Shown here: positions 1-5,837 of the stretch, one piece after another
Layout of the letters: the number at the start of each line of letters is the position of its first letter
Numbering within the stretch: position 1 is the stretch's first letter
Origin: an uncultured Oscillospiraceae bacterium
GTDB lineage: Bacteria; Bacillota; Clostridia; Oscillospirales; Oscillospiraceae
Assembly: GCA_910587205.1 (NCBI GenBank)
Contig: CAJULZ010000046.1
Location: 1 to 19,213, forward strand
Direction: 5' to 3'
Length of the DNA: 19,213 nt
Made by a program: the position numbers and the translations under genes
The notes under the pieces: generated by a model
Databases searched by the model: none
The model's input: the letters and a program-made list of their open reading frames with translations, nothing else
What the model was told of the DNA's origin: nothing

Positions 1-308
1 TTGTTGCGCAGGTGGACCTGCACCTTCATAGGGGCGGCGTAGGTCATGTCCTGGGCCTTGCACTCCTCGATGGTGTACTTGGGAGGGTCGTCCATGGAGA
101 AGCTGATGAAAGACAGCTCCAGGTTGCCCGCGTAGTCGGTGATGGAGTCCACGTCGTTAAAGACCTCCTGGAGGCCCGTCTCCAGGAACCACTTGTAGGA
201 CTTCTTCTGGATTTCCAGGAGGTAGGGCATCTCCAGGATCTCGTCGCTGCGGGCGAAGCTCTTGCGCATGGTCTTGCCGTACCAGACGTCTTTGACCGCT
301 CTCGCCAT
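1..308 (-). CDS. rpoB: RNA polymerase beta subunit, N-terminal fragment (runs off window)
   Basis: This is the start of the beta subunit of the DNA-dependent RNA polymerase core. Translating leftward from ATG at 308 gives 102 codons beginning MARAVKDVWYGKTMRKSF. They contain the conserved N-terminal beta-subunit stretches EMPYLLEIQKKSYKWFLETG, DYAGNLELSF and TYAAPMKVQVHL, so identification is secure although only about 8% of a usual 1,200-residue protein is present. The reading frame is open to the window edge, so the gene is cut by the window and not broken. The only Shine-Dalgarno-like element is GGAG, about 12 bases before the ATG, which is rather distant. A GTG at 326 is an alternative start but has no better site. 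In most Firmicutes rplJ-rplL lie directly upstream of rpoB; here a divergent cytidine deaminase gene does, and rpoB has its own promoter. Confidence 0.95.
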   Translation of the reverse strand, partial: MARAVKDVWYGKTMRKSFARSDEILEMPYLLEIQKKSYKWFLETGLQEVFNDVDSITDYAGNLELSFISFSMDDPPKYTIEECKAQDMTYAAPMKVQVHLRN

Positions 309-339
309 TTGCCAATCACGCTCCACTTCGTCAAAATTT

Positions 340-363
340 CCCGGCCGCCGGGGCGAAACGCCC
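340..363 (-). promoter_or_regulatory. Two overlapping hairpins in the rpoB leader
   Basis: Within the presumed rpoB leader, two small perfect dyads share two bases: GGGCG/CGCCC (351-363, 3-base loop) and CCCGG/CCGGG (340-352, 3-base loop). In the leftward transcript the second is followed by AAAUUUU. They cannot fully form together, so an attenuator-like switch is possible. Each stem is only 5 bp, so this is tentative. Confidence 0.25.
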
Positions 364-394
364 GGACCTGTTGTCACGGGTTTGAAATTTCCGC

Positions 395-423
395 TTGCGT
401 TTTTCCCCGCGGCCTGTTATACT
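395..423 (+). promoter_or_regulatory. Sigma-A-type promoter, rightward
   Basis: TTGCGT (395-400), a 17-base spacer and TATACT (418-423) make a good vegetative promoter pointing toward cdd. A terminator-like hairpin begins about 12 bases after the -10 element, so any transcript would be very short unless it reads through. It also lies inside the presumed leader of the opposing rpoB transcript. Confidence 0.4.
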
Positions 424-434
424 GTACCTAACGT

Positions 435-457
435 GGGGGAGTGTCCTCCCCCTTTTT
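435..457 (+). terminator. Hairpin with T-tract in the rpoB-cdd divergent region
   Basis: GGGGGAG (435-441), a 4-base loop and CTCCCCC (446-452) are followed by five T residues (453-457), an intrinsic-terminator layout on the plus strand. No gene ends before it on that strand. On the minus strand the same dyad would be a hairpin about 20 bases from the 5' end of the rpoB transcript, so it may instead stabilise or regulate that leader. Confidence 0.5.
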
Positions 458-476
458 GCTGCACACAAAAGCACTT

Positions 477-482
477 TATAAT
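477..482 (+). promoter_or_regulatory. Candidate -10 element for cdd
   Basis: TATAAT at 477-482 is a perfect -10 hexamer pointing toward cdd and shares its bases with the opposing rpoB -10. The upstream -35 is poor (TTTTGC with a 17-base spacer or TTGCTG with 15). If used, the cdd leader would be about 70 bases. Confidence 0.35.
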
Positions 483-506
483 ACCATAAACGCCGCCTTG
501 CGTCAA
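478..506 (-). promoter_or_regulatory. rpoB promoter
   Basis: Read leftward, TTGACG (506-501), a 17-base spacer and TATTAT (483-478) form a near-consensus sigma-A promoter. The predicted start near 471 gives an rpoB leader of about 160 bases containing the hairpins at 435-452 and 340-363. The -10 core overlaps a TATAAT on the other strand. Confidence 0.7.
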
Positions 507-561
507 GCCCTTTTTGCCGGCAGGGGGCGTATTTTATTTATTTTTAGGGAGGCTGACAAAG

Positions 562-957
562 ATGACCGACCAGGCCCTGATCGACCTCGCCTTTACCATG
601 CTGGGGCGGTCGTATGTGCCCTATTCCAAATTCCCGGTGGGGGCGGCCCTGCTGTGCGCGGACGGCACGGTGTTTACCGGCTGCAACGTGGAGAACGCCG
701 CCTACGGCTCCACCATCTGCGCCGAGCGCACAGCGCTGGTGAAGGCGGTGAGCGAGGGTCGGCGGGACGGCTTTGAGCGCCTCGCGGTGGTGGGGAAGAG
801 CACGGACTACTGCTGGCCCTGCGGGGCGTGCCGCCAGATGCTCTACGAGTTCGCGCCGGATCTGGAGGTGCTGGTGGCCCGGGGGGACGGGGCGTTTGTA
901 AAGCTGCCCCTGCGGGAGCTGCTGCCCCACGGGTTCGGCCCTGCGTCGCTGGGTTGA
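562..957 (+). CDS. cdd: Cytidine deaminase
   Basis: This is a 131-residue zinc-dependent cytidine/deoxycytidine deaminase of the small, homotetrameric type. It converts (deoxy)cytidine to (deoxy)uridine in pyrimidine salvage in the cytoplasm. The zinc ligands and catalytic glutamate are visible as C53-A-E55 in TICAERTAL and as C87 and C90 in PCGACRQ; N42 and E44 in GCNVENAAYG fit the nucleoside-binding site. Length and residue positions match Bacillus-type Cdd almost exactly. The start is ATG at 562, placed by AGGGAGG at 546-552 with a 9-base gap; an in-frame upstream extension exists but has no ribosome site. The gene stands alone, divergent from rpoB, with no other nucleoside-salvage gene beside it. 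The next gene has its own promoter 11 bases after the stop. Confidence 0.95.
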   Translation: MTDQALIDLAFTMLGRSYVPYSKFPVGAALLCADGTVFTGCNVENAAYGSTICAERTALVKAVSEGRRDGFERLAVVGKSTDYCWPCGACRQMLYEFAPDLEVLVARGDGAFVKLPLRELLPHGFGPASLG

Positions 958-967
958 ATTTTGGTTA

Positions 968-996
968 TTGCAAAGCGCGTCGGTTTCTGGTATACT
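968..996 (+). promoter_or_regulatory. Promoter for the membrane protein gene at 1105
   Basis: TTGCAA (968-973), a 17-base spacer and TATACT (991-996) form a strong sigma-A-type promoter just after the cdd stop. The leader to the ATG at 1105 is about 100 bases, GC-rich, with no hairpin I can confidently call. Confidence 0.65.
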
Positions 997-1104
997 ACTA
1001 CCTGCTTAACGCTGCGGGGCGGATTTTCCCCGGGGGTTTGCGCAAAATAACGCTGGCGCGGCGCCGGAGGGTGGCCGCCGATTGATGATAAAGGACTGAT
1101 AAAA

Positions 1105-1872
1105 ATGTTTGAAAAAGGCAAGCGCGAACAGCGCGCCAGCAAGGAAGACGCCGCGTTCAACAAGATGCTGCTCTGGCTGGCGGGCGCGGTTGTGGTGGAG
1201 CTGGTCATCCTGTTTCTCCGGCAGGTCTACGTGAACCTGCTGTTTGGCGGCGCTGTGGCCTACGGGCTGAAGGTGTTTTTCCAGGTGTTCAGCTTTGCGG
1301 GCGCGGCGCTGGTGGCGGCGGGGGTTGTCTGGGCGGTGCTCCGCGTCCGCGGGGGGAAATCCGCCGTGCTGCCCTGGGCGTGCACCGCCGGGGTGGCCCT
1401 GCTGTGGGTGGTTTCGGGATTTGCCTATTACTTGTTTGATGCGGGCATGAACATCATGATGGTGATGCCTGCGGCGGGCGCGGTGCTGATCGTGATCTTC
1501 TTCCTCTACCAGCGGGTGTTTTTCCTCAACGCCATGCTGGCCGGGGGCGGGCTGGCCGCCCTGTGGATGTTCCGGGAGTACTATATGGATCATCCCACTA
1601 CCGTCCGCGTGTGCTTTGCACTGGGGTTCGCGGCCCTGGCGGCGGCGGTTGTGCTGGCCTTCCTGCTGATCCGGAACGGCGGGAAGCTGGGCCGTGTGCA
1701 GGTGATGCCGGCGGATACCAGCTACCTGCTTACCTGGGTTACCTGTGCGCTGACGGCGGTTTCCATGGTGCTGGGGCTGGTCATGGGGGCGGGCGTGGCC
1801 TACTACCTGCTGTTTGTGCTGGCGGGCTGGCTGTTCATCCAGGCGGTGTTTTTCACCGTAAAGCTGATGTAA
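1105..1872 (+). CDS. Multi-pass membrane protein, family not recognised
   Basis: I do not recognise this 255-residue protein. The first 20 residues are highly charged and look cytosolic (MFEKGKREQRASKED). They are followed by about eight hydrophobic stretches, roughly at residues 22-43, 48-83 (two segments), 90-111, 116-137, 141-155, 167-192 and 205-253 (two segments). Short loops leave almost no soluble domain, and no catalytic motif, ATPase or substrate signature is visible. The start ATG at 1105 follows AAAGGA at 1090-1095 with a 9-base gap. The gene has its own promoter at 968-996 and terminator at 1884-1920, so it is probably monocistronic. A membrane scaffold, a small-molecule permease or a lineage-specific protein are all possible; the sequence does not decide. 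Confidence 0.8.
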   Translation: MFEKGKREQRASKEDAAFNKMLLWLAGAVVVELVILFLRQVYVNLLFGGAVAYGLKVFFQVFSFAGAALVAAGVVWAVLRVRGGKSAVLPWACTAGVALLWVVSGFAYYLFDAGMNIMMVMPAAGAVLIVIFFLYQRVFFLNAMLAGGGLAALWMFREYYMDHPTTVRVCFALGFAALAAAVVLAFLLIRNGGKLGRVQVMPADTSYLLTWVTCALTAVSMVLGLVMGAGVAYYLLFVLAGWLFIQAVFFTVKLM

Positions 1873-1883
1873 AAGGAAAAAGG

Positions 1884-1920
1884 CCGCGGCGCCCAGAGGA
1901 CGCCGCGGTTTTCTTTTTTT
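1884..1920. terminator. Bidirectional intrinsic terminator
   Basis: CCGCGGCG (1884-1891), a 9-base loop and CGCCGCGG (1901-1908) are followed on the plus strand by a T-rich run to 1920. On the minus strand CCTTTTTCC follows the same stem. It sits between two convergent genes and can serve both. The ZIP gene's stop codon lies inside the plus-strand T-run. Confidence 0.8.
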
Positions 1921-2704
1921 AGTGGTGGAGCCCGGTGTGGCCGAAGATGAGCAGCACCCCCAGGGCGAAGCCCAGCACCGTGGCCAGGATGGACCAGCGG
2001 GACTTCCACTGGGCGGAGGCTTCCGGGAGCAACTCGAAAAACACCACGTACAGCATGGCGCCCGCGGCCAGGCTGAGGGCGGCGGCCAGGGCGGAAGGAG
2101 CCTGGTTGCCCACCAGGTAGCCCGCCAGGGCGCCCAGCACCGTGGGCAGGCCGCTCAGGGCGGCTACGGCGATGGCGTTCAGGGTTTTGGAGCCGTCGTG
2201 GAGGAGGGGAACGGCGATGCTCATCCCCTCGGGCAGGTTGTGCAGGCCGATGGTGACGGCGGCCAGTACGCTGGCCAGGCAGATGCCCTCCACCGCTACG
2301 GTGGCCCCTACGGCCATGCCCACTGGCACATTGTGCAGGGCTACCGCCGCGGCCAGCACGATGCCGGCGGTGTGCAGGTCATGGTGCCCGCAGGCGCAGT
2401 GGTGGGGGTTATTTTTGTCCTCGTGGTGGGCGCTCTTGTCGATCCAGCAGTTGAGCAGGTAGGTGACGGCAAAACCCGCCACCAGAACCAGCGGCGTCAT
2501 GGGCAGCCAGGGGACGGCCTCAATGGCCTCGGGTATCATGTCCAGGGACACGATGGCCAGCATCAGCCCACCCGTGAAGCTGAGCAGCAGGCTGGTGCCC
2601 CGGGGGGATTCCCGCTTGACGAGTGCGGCGAGGACGCCGCCCAGGGCCAGCCCCCCCACGCCGGTGGCGGCGGTGAGCAGGGTGACGAAAAGGATTGGGT
2701 TCAT
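1919..2704 (-). CDS. ZIP-family divalent metal transporter
   Basis: This 261-residue inner-membrane permease of the ZIP (ZupT/GufA-like) family imports divalent metals such as zinc, iron or manganese. Eight membrane segments can be traced. The family's metal-site motifs lie in the fourth and fifth: HNVPVGM (residues 124-130) and HNLPEGM (155-161). Between segments three and four is a loop rich in His and Cys (residues 93-111, with HH, HH, CAC and HH), typical of a cytosolic metal-binding loop. The first motif is unusual: the glutamate normally found in HNxPEG is replaced by V128. The start ATG at 2704 follows AGGAG by 11 bases. The gene has its own promoter at 2766-2794 and a strong leader hairpin at 2731-2758. 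Exact metal specificity cannot be read from sequence. Confidence 0.88.
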   Translation of the reverse strand: MNPILFVTLLTAATGVGGLALGGVLAALVKRESPRGTSLLLSFTGGLMLAIVSLDMIPEAIEAVPWLPMTPLVLVAGFAVTYLLNCWIDKSAHHEDKNNPHHCACGHHDLHTAGIVLAAAVALHNVPVGMAVGATVAVEGICLASVLAAVTIGLHNLPEGMSIAVPLLHDGSKTLNAIAVAALSGLPTVLGALAGYLVGNQAPSALAAALSLAAGAMLYVVFFELLPEASAQWKSRWSILATVLGFALGVLLIFGHTGLHH

Positions 2705-2730
2705 AAGCGTACGCGCTCCTAAGTATATTT

Positions 2731-2758
2731 GCCGGGCGGGCCGCGGGGCCCGTCCGGC
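2731..2758 (-). repeat. 12-bp leader hairpin before the ZIP gene
   Basis: Arms 2731-2742 and 2747-2758 pair over 12 positions with one mismatch and a 4-base loop. In the leftward transcript it lies between the promoter and the ribosome site and is followed by AAAUAUACUU, not a U-tract. It may be a weak terminator for the upstream TSUP genes, an mRNA-stabilising structure, or a regulator site. Confidence 0.6.
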
Positions 2759-2765
2759 AGACAGT

Positions 2766-2794
2766 ATCTTAGCACGGGGACGGCGGAAACGCAA
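2766..2794 (-). promoter_or_regulatory. Promoter of the ZIP transporter gene
   Basis: Read leftward, TTGCGT (2794-2789), a 17-base spacer and TAAGAT (2771-2766) form a plausible sigma-A promoter just after the TSUP stop codon. Transcription would start near 2759, at the edge of the leader hairpin. Confidence 0.5.
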
Positions 2795-2801
2795 GGGGGG
2801 A

Positions 2802-3161
2802 TTATCCTTTTTTAAACAACTCCCGCAGGCCGATGAGCAAAAGGAACACGCCGAAGCACTTCCGGAGGATGTCCACGTCCAGGGCGGTGGCGGCCCAGGC
2901 GGCCAGGGAGGAGCAGGCCAGCCCCGCGGCGATGGCGGGCAGCAGCGCTTTTTTTTCCACGTAGCCGTTTTTGAAATGGGCAGGAAGGGCGGCGGCTGCG
3001 GCGGGGAGGAAATAGAGCAGGTTGATCCCCTGGGCCTGGTTCTGGGCCACCCCGGCAAAGCTGGTCATATAGATGAGCAGCAGCGAGCCGCCCCCCACCC
3101 CGAAGCCGGACAGCACCCCGGTGACCGCCCCGGCCAGAGCGGCAATCAGCCAATTTATCAT
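2802..3161 (-). CDS. TSUP (TauE/SafE) half-transporter, second subunit
   Basis: This 119-residue membrane protein has the size and pattern of half of a TauE/SafE (TSUP) transporter, a family that exports or imports sulfite, sulfoacetate and similar anions. The glycine-rich repeat motif is near the N terminus (GVLSGFGVGGGSLLLIY, about residues 13-29). Four hydrophobic segments follow, and the protein ends in a short charged tail (RELFKKG). Its ATG at 3161 overlaps the stop of the upstream partner by four bases (ATGA), and GAGGG lies 7 bases upstream. Translational coupling is therefore likely. Full TSUP proteins are about 250 residues with two such repeats, so this gene and its neighbour probably make one transporter from two chains. 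The substrate is unknown. Confidence 0.8.
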   Translation of the reverse strand: MINWLIAALAGAVTGVLSGFGVGGGSLLLIYMTSFAGVAQNQAQGINLLYFLPAAAAALPAHFKNGYVEKKALLPAIAAGLACSSLAAWAATALDVDILRKCFGVFLLLIGLRELFKKG

Positions 3162-3523
3162 AGCAGCGCCCTCACGCCGCCGTAGAGGATGAGCAGGGCG
3201 AACCCCCGGCGCAGCCATGCCATGGACAGCTTTTGGAACACCTTCCCGCCGATGAGCCCCCCGGCCAGCCCGCCCGCCAGGTAGGGCAGCGCGGCGGCGG
3301 GCTCCAGGTCCCCCCGGAACCAGTAGATGGCGGCGGACAAGGCGCACAGCGGCGCGATCACCGCCACCGACGTGGCGAAGGCCCGCCGCTGGTCCAGCCC
3401 ACACTTGCCTGCCAGCAGGGGGACCAGCACCATGCCGCCGCCCCCGCCAAAGAACCCGTTTACCAGCCCCGCGGCGGCGCCCGCCAGGGTGAACCACAGC
3501 GCGCCGGACTTATTTTCCCGCAT
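3158..3523 (-). CDS. TSUP (TauE/SafE) half-transporter, first subunit
   Basis: This 121-residue membrane protein is the partner of the gene just downstream. It carries the first-repeat TSUP glycine motif GLVNGFFGGGGGMVLVPLL (about residues 19-37), followed by three more hydrophobic segments and a final stretch LRRGFALLILYGGV. The start ATG at 3523 is preceded by GGGAG with a 10-base gap. No frameshift is needed to explain the two-gene layout: each gene has its own start, its own ribosome site and a complete hydrophobic pattern. The divergent TetR-family gene and the dyad at 3586-3613 suggest possible repression by that regulator. The leftward promoter is not clear: TTGTCA in the dyad with CATAGC 17 bases on is a weak candidate. 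Confidence 0.8.
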   Translation of the reverse strand: MRENKSGALWFTLAGAAAGLVNGFFGGGGGMVLVPLLAGKCGLDQRRAFATSVAVIAPLCALSAAIYWFRGDLEPAAALPYLAGGLAGGLIGGKVFQKLSMAWLRRGFALLILYGGVRALL

Positions 3524-3585
3524 TTTGAAATCACTCCCAGTCCAGTATGCCGCAGGGGGGCCGGGGCTATGCGCGGCGGATCGGC

Positions 3586-3613
3586 TTTTGACAAGATTGA
3601 GGAAATGTCAAAA
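3586..3613. promoter_or_regulatory. Operator-like inverted repeat between TSUP and tetR genes
   Basis: TTTTGACA (3586-3593) and TGTCAAAA (3606-3613) are perfect 8-bp arms around a 12-base spacer, in the divergent region between the TSUP pair and the TetR-family gene. It sits just upstream of the tetR -35. The decamer TTTTGACAAG at 3586-3595 recurs at 4302-4311, before the radical SAM gene. It is probably a binding site for the TetR-family protein. Confidence 0.55.
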
Positions 3614-3621
3614 GGCATGGC

Positions 3622-3650
3622 TTGTAGAGCTTGGTAGAATCCGGTATAAT
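3622..3650 (+). promoter_or_regulatory. Promoter of the TetR-family gene
   Basis: TTGTAG (3622-3627), a 17-base spacer and a perfect TATAAT (3645-3650) drive the regulator gene. The predicted start is near 3657, giving a leader of about 25 bases. Confidence 0.7.
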
Positions 3651-3682
3651 TTGAGCATAATTCCGGGAAGCGAGGGAATTTA

Positions 3683-4246
3683 ATGGCAAAATCTACAAAA
3701 AACGAAATTGTGGGAGCGCTGCGGGAGCTGCTCCAGGCAAAGCGGCTGGACGACATCACCGTCACGGAGCTGGTGGAGCGGTGCGGAATCTCCCGGCAGG
3801 CGTTTTACTACCATTTTTCCGACCTTTACAGTGTGGTGGACTACGCCATTCAGCAGCTGCTGGATGAGCTGGGGGTGGCGGGCCCGGAGGACTGGCGGTC
3901 ATCGCTGGAGCAGGTGCTCACTCTGCTGCGGGGGAACCGCACGCTGGTGCTCAACGTCTACCGCGCCTATGAGCGCAGCTATGTGGAGCATGACCTGCGC
4001 CGGTGGTGCGCGCCGCTGGTGGAGGCGCGCACCCGGCTGGCGGCCCAGCGGCACGGGGTAACGGAGGACCAGATCAGTTTCATGTCGGAGCTGCTCACCC
4101 AGGCGCTGGCCAGCATCGTGCTCAGCTGGGTGGAGCGGGGGATGCCGTCCAGCGTCATCGAGCGGCTGGATGATTTTGATATTCTGGTGGAGGGCTGCCT
4201 GGACTACACCTTGGAGCGGCTGGCCCAGAAGAAGAAGGGGCAATAG
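3683..4246 (+). CDS. TetR/AcrR-family transcriptional regulator
   Basis: This 187-residue protein is a one-component transcription regulator. The N-terminal DNA-binding domain is clear: residues about 8-50 include ITVTELVERCGISRQAFYYHFSD, the helix-turn-helix typical of TetR proteins, close to the DhaS-like group. The rest (about 55-180) is the helical ligand-binding and dimerisation domain, whose ligand cannot be inferred. The start ATG at 3683 is preceded by GAGGGA with a 5-base gap. The gene lies between a divergent TSUP pair and a co-directional radical SAM gene. The inverted repeat at 3586-3613 shares a decamer with the dyad upstream of the radical SAM gene, so I infer autoregulation plus control of one or both neighbours. 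A palindromic GGGGGAGCTTCCCC just after the stop and the long dyad at 4278-4325 separate it from the next gene. Confidence 0.9.
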   Translation: MAKSTKNEIVGALRELLQAKRLDDITVTELVERCGISRQAFYYHFSDLYSVVDYAIQQLLDELGVAGPEDWRSSLEQVLTLLRGNRTLVLNVYRAYERSYVEHDLRRWCAPLVEARTRLAAQRHGVTEDQISFMSELLTQALASIVLSWVERGMPSSVIERLDDFDILVEGCLDYTLERLAQKKKGQ

Positions 4247-4277
4247 GGGGAGCTTCCCCGTGATTCGACAAAAATTT

Positions 4278-4325
4278 ACAGGAAGAAGGCCCTTGTCAGA
4301 GTTTTGACAAGGGCCTTCTTCCTGT
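4278..4325. repeat. 21-bp perfect inverted repeat between tetR and the radical SAM gene
   Basis: Arms 4278-4298 and 4305-4325 are perfectly complementary over 21 bp with a 6-base loop. On the plus strand no T-tract follows; on the minus strand AAATTTTTG follows, although no leftward gene ends here. The centre carries TTGTCA and TGACAA and overlaps the decamer TTTTGACAAG also found upstream of tetR. It could be a terminator for tetR, an operator for the radical SAM gene, or both. Confidence 0.75.
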
Positions 4326-4332
4326 CTATGGA
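4304..4332 (+). promoter_or_regulatory. Possible radical SAM gene promoter inside the dyad
   Basis: A perfect -35 TTGACA (4304-4309) is followed after 17 bases by TATGGA (4327-4332), a weak -10. If real, it lies largely within the right arm of the 21-bp dyad, so regulator binding would block it. The leader would be about 85 bases. Confidence 0.35.
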
Positions 4333-4422
4333 AATTGCCCGCGGCGGGGGGTATCATGGCGCTGAACACAAGGGGCGGCGGCCCCGGAGAACCACTGCGG
4401 GACAGAAAGGAACGTGCGAAAG

Positions 4423-5805
4423 ATGACTATGATGAATTACGTGAAAAAGGCGGGTTTCCGGACGGCGTACAGCTATCTGGACAAAGACCCGGACGCCAAT
4501 ATCCCCAAGCTGATGGACTGGGTGGACCGCTTCGCTGGGGACGGCCCCAACAGTTTCCCCGACCAGCGCGCCGCCTTCCGCCGGGTGATCGAGGATCCGG
4601 ACAACAACTGGTACAGGCTCATCCGCAGTATGTGGACGGATATCGACGGCGAGGTGCGCAAGACCTTCTTTGAGAACTTCATGCTCAACGGCAACCTCAT
4701 CGGCTGGGGCATGCAGGAGGAGGCCCGGGAGCGCTACGGCTGCAACATCCCCTGGGCCATCCTGCTGGATCCCACCTCCGCCTGCAACCTGCACTGCACG
4801 GGCTGCTGGGCGGCGGAGTACGGCAACAAGCTCAACCTCAGCTTTGACGAGATCGACAGTATCATCACCCAGGGAAAAAAGCTGGGGGTGTACATCTATA
4901 TCTACACCGGCGGCGAGCCCATGGTGCGCAAGGACGACCTCATTGCCCTGTGCAACAAACACAGCGACTGCGAGTTCCTTTGCTTCACCAACGCCACCCT
5001 CATTGATGAAAATTTTGCCGACCAGATGCTGCGGGTGAAGAACTTCATCCCTGCCATCAGCGTGGAGGGGTTTGAGGAGGCCACCGACGGCCGCCGGGGG
5101 GACGGTGTATTCCAAAAGGTGCGGAAGGCCATGGAAATCCTGAAGGCGAAAAAGCTGCCCTTCGGCACCTCCTGCTGCTATACCAGCGCCAACCTGGACT
5201 CCATCAGCTCGGAGGAATTTGTGGACAAGCTGGTGGAGTGGGGAGCCAAGTTCACCTGGTACTTCCACTATATGCCGGTGGGCAACGACGCCGCACCCGA
5301 GCTGATGCCCTCCCCGGAGCAGCGGGAAGCCATGTACGGCCGCATCCGGGCCTACCGCAAGAGCAAGCCCTTGTTCCTCATCGACTTCCAGAACGACGGG
5401 GAGTATGTGGGCGGCTGCATCGCCGGGGGGCGGCGCTATCTCCACATCAACGCCAACGGGGACGTGGACCCTTGCGTATTTGTCCACTACTCCGATTCCA
5501 ATATCCGGCAGAAATCCCTGCTGGATTGCCTGTGCTCCCCCATGTTCATGGCCTACCACGACGGCCAGCCCTTCAACGAAAACCATCTGAAGCCCTGCCC
5601 TATGCTGGAGAACCCGGACAAACTGCGGGAGATGGTGGCGGCCACGGGGGCGAAATCCACCGACCTGCAATCCCCGGAGAGCGCGGAGCACCTGTGTGCC
5701 AAGTGCGACGGTTACGCTGAAGCGTGGGACGGGACGGCGGAGCGTCTTTGGACCTGCGGGCACGGCTGCACTCAGTGCGGCGGCGGGCAGGTGAAGGCGG
5801 GGTAG
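4423..5805 (+). CDS. Radical SAM protein with SPASM-like C-terminal cysteine region
   Basis: This 460-residue protein belongs to the radical SAM superfamily, whose members cleave S-adenosylmethionine at a [4Fe-4S] cluster to start radical chemistry. The cluster motif CNLHCTGC (C121, C125, C128) follows an N-terminal region of about 110 residues. GGEP, the SAM-binding motif, is in YTGGEPMV at about 164-171. The C-terminal part has C332-x13-G-x4-C351, the first half of a SPASM auxiliary-cluster motif, then C369, C371, C392, CxxC at 425-428 and C-x3-C-x2-C at 445-452, so one or two extra Fe-S clusters are likely. The start ATG at 4423 follows AAAGGA by about 10 bases; ATGs at 4429 and 4432 are less well placed. 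No RiPP precursor or partner enzyme is visible nearby. Substrate unknown; regulation by the adjacent TetR protein is inferred. Confidence 0.88.
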   Translation: MTMMNYVKKAGFRTAYSYLDKDPDANIPKLMDWVDRFAGDGPNSFPDQRAAFRRVIEDPDNNWYRLIRSMWTDIDGEVRKTFFENFMLNGNLIGWGMQEEARERYGCNIPWAILLDPTSACNLHCTGCWAAEYGNKLNLSFDEIDSIITQGKKLGVYIYIYTGGEPMVRKDDLIALCNKHSDCEFLCFTNATLIDENFADQMLRVKNFIPAISVEGFEEATDGRRGDGVFQKVRKAMEILKAKKLPFGTSCCYTSANLDSISSEEFVDKLVEWGAKFTWYFHYMPVGNDAAPELMPSPEQREAMYGRIRAYRKSKPLFLIDFQNDGEYVGGCIAGGRRYLHINANGDVDPCVFVHYSDSNIRQKSLLDCLCSPMFMAYHDGQPFNENHLKPCPMLENPDKLREMVAATGAKSTDLQSPESAEHLCAKCDGYAEAWDGTAERLWTCGHGCTQCGGGQVKAG

Positions 5806-5837
5806 GCGCCCCGCCCGCAACAGAAAGAACGGCAGAA

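Noticed and set aside
340..452. L10-type ribosomal protein leader upstream of rpoB
   Set aside because: That motif normally precedes rplJ, which is not here, and the hairpins do not show its kink-turn pattern. I kept only the plain hairpins.
2802..3523. TSUP gene broken by a frameshift
   Set aside because: Both halves have their own start codon and ribosome site, join by an ATGA overlap and keep complete membrane patterns, so a natural two-gene arrangement is simpler.
3586..3613. TTGACA in the dyad as the tetR or TSUP -35 element
   Set aside because: Neither strand has a good -10 at 16-18 bases from it. The tetR promoter at 3622-3650 is far better, so the dyad is more likely an operator.
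4247..4422. Possible RiPP precursor peptide before the radical SAM gene
   Set aside because: The gap holds a 21-bp dyad and leader. The only short frame there (from about 4356) overlaps the radical SAM start in another frame, has no ribosome site and no leader-core pattern.
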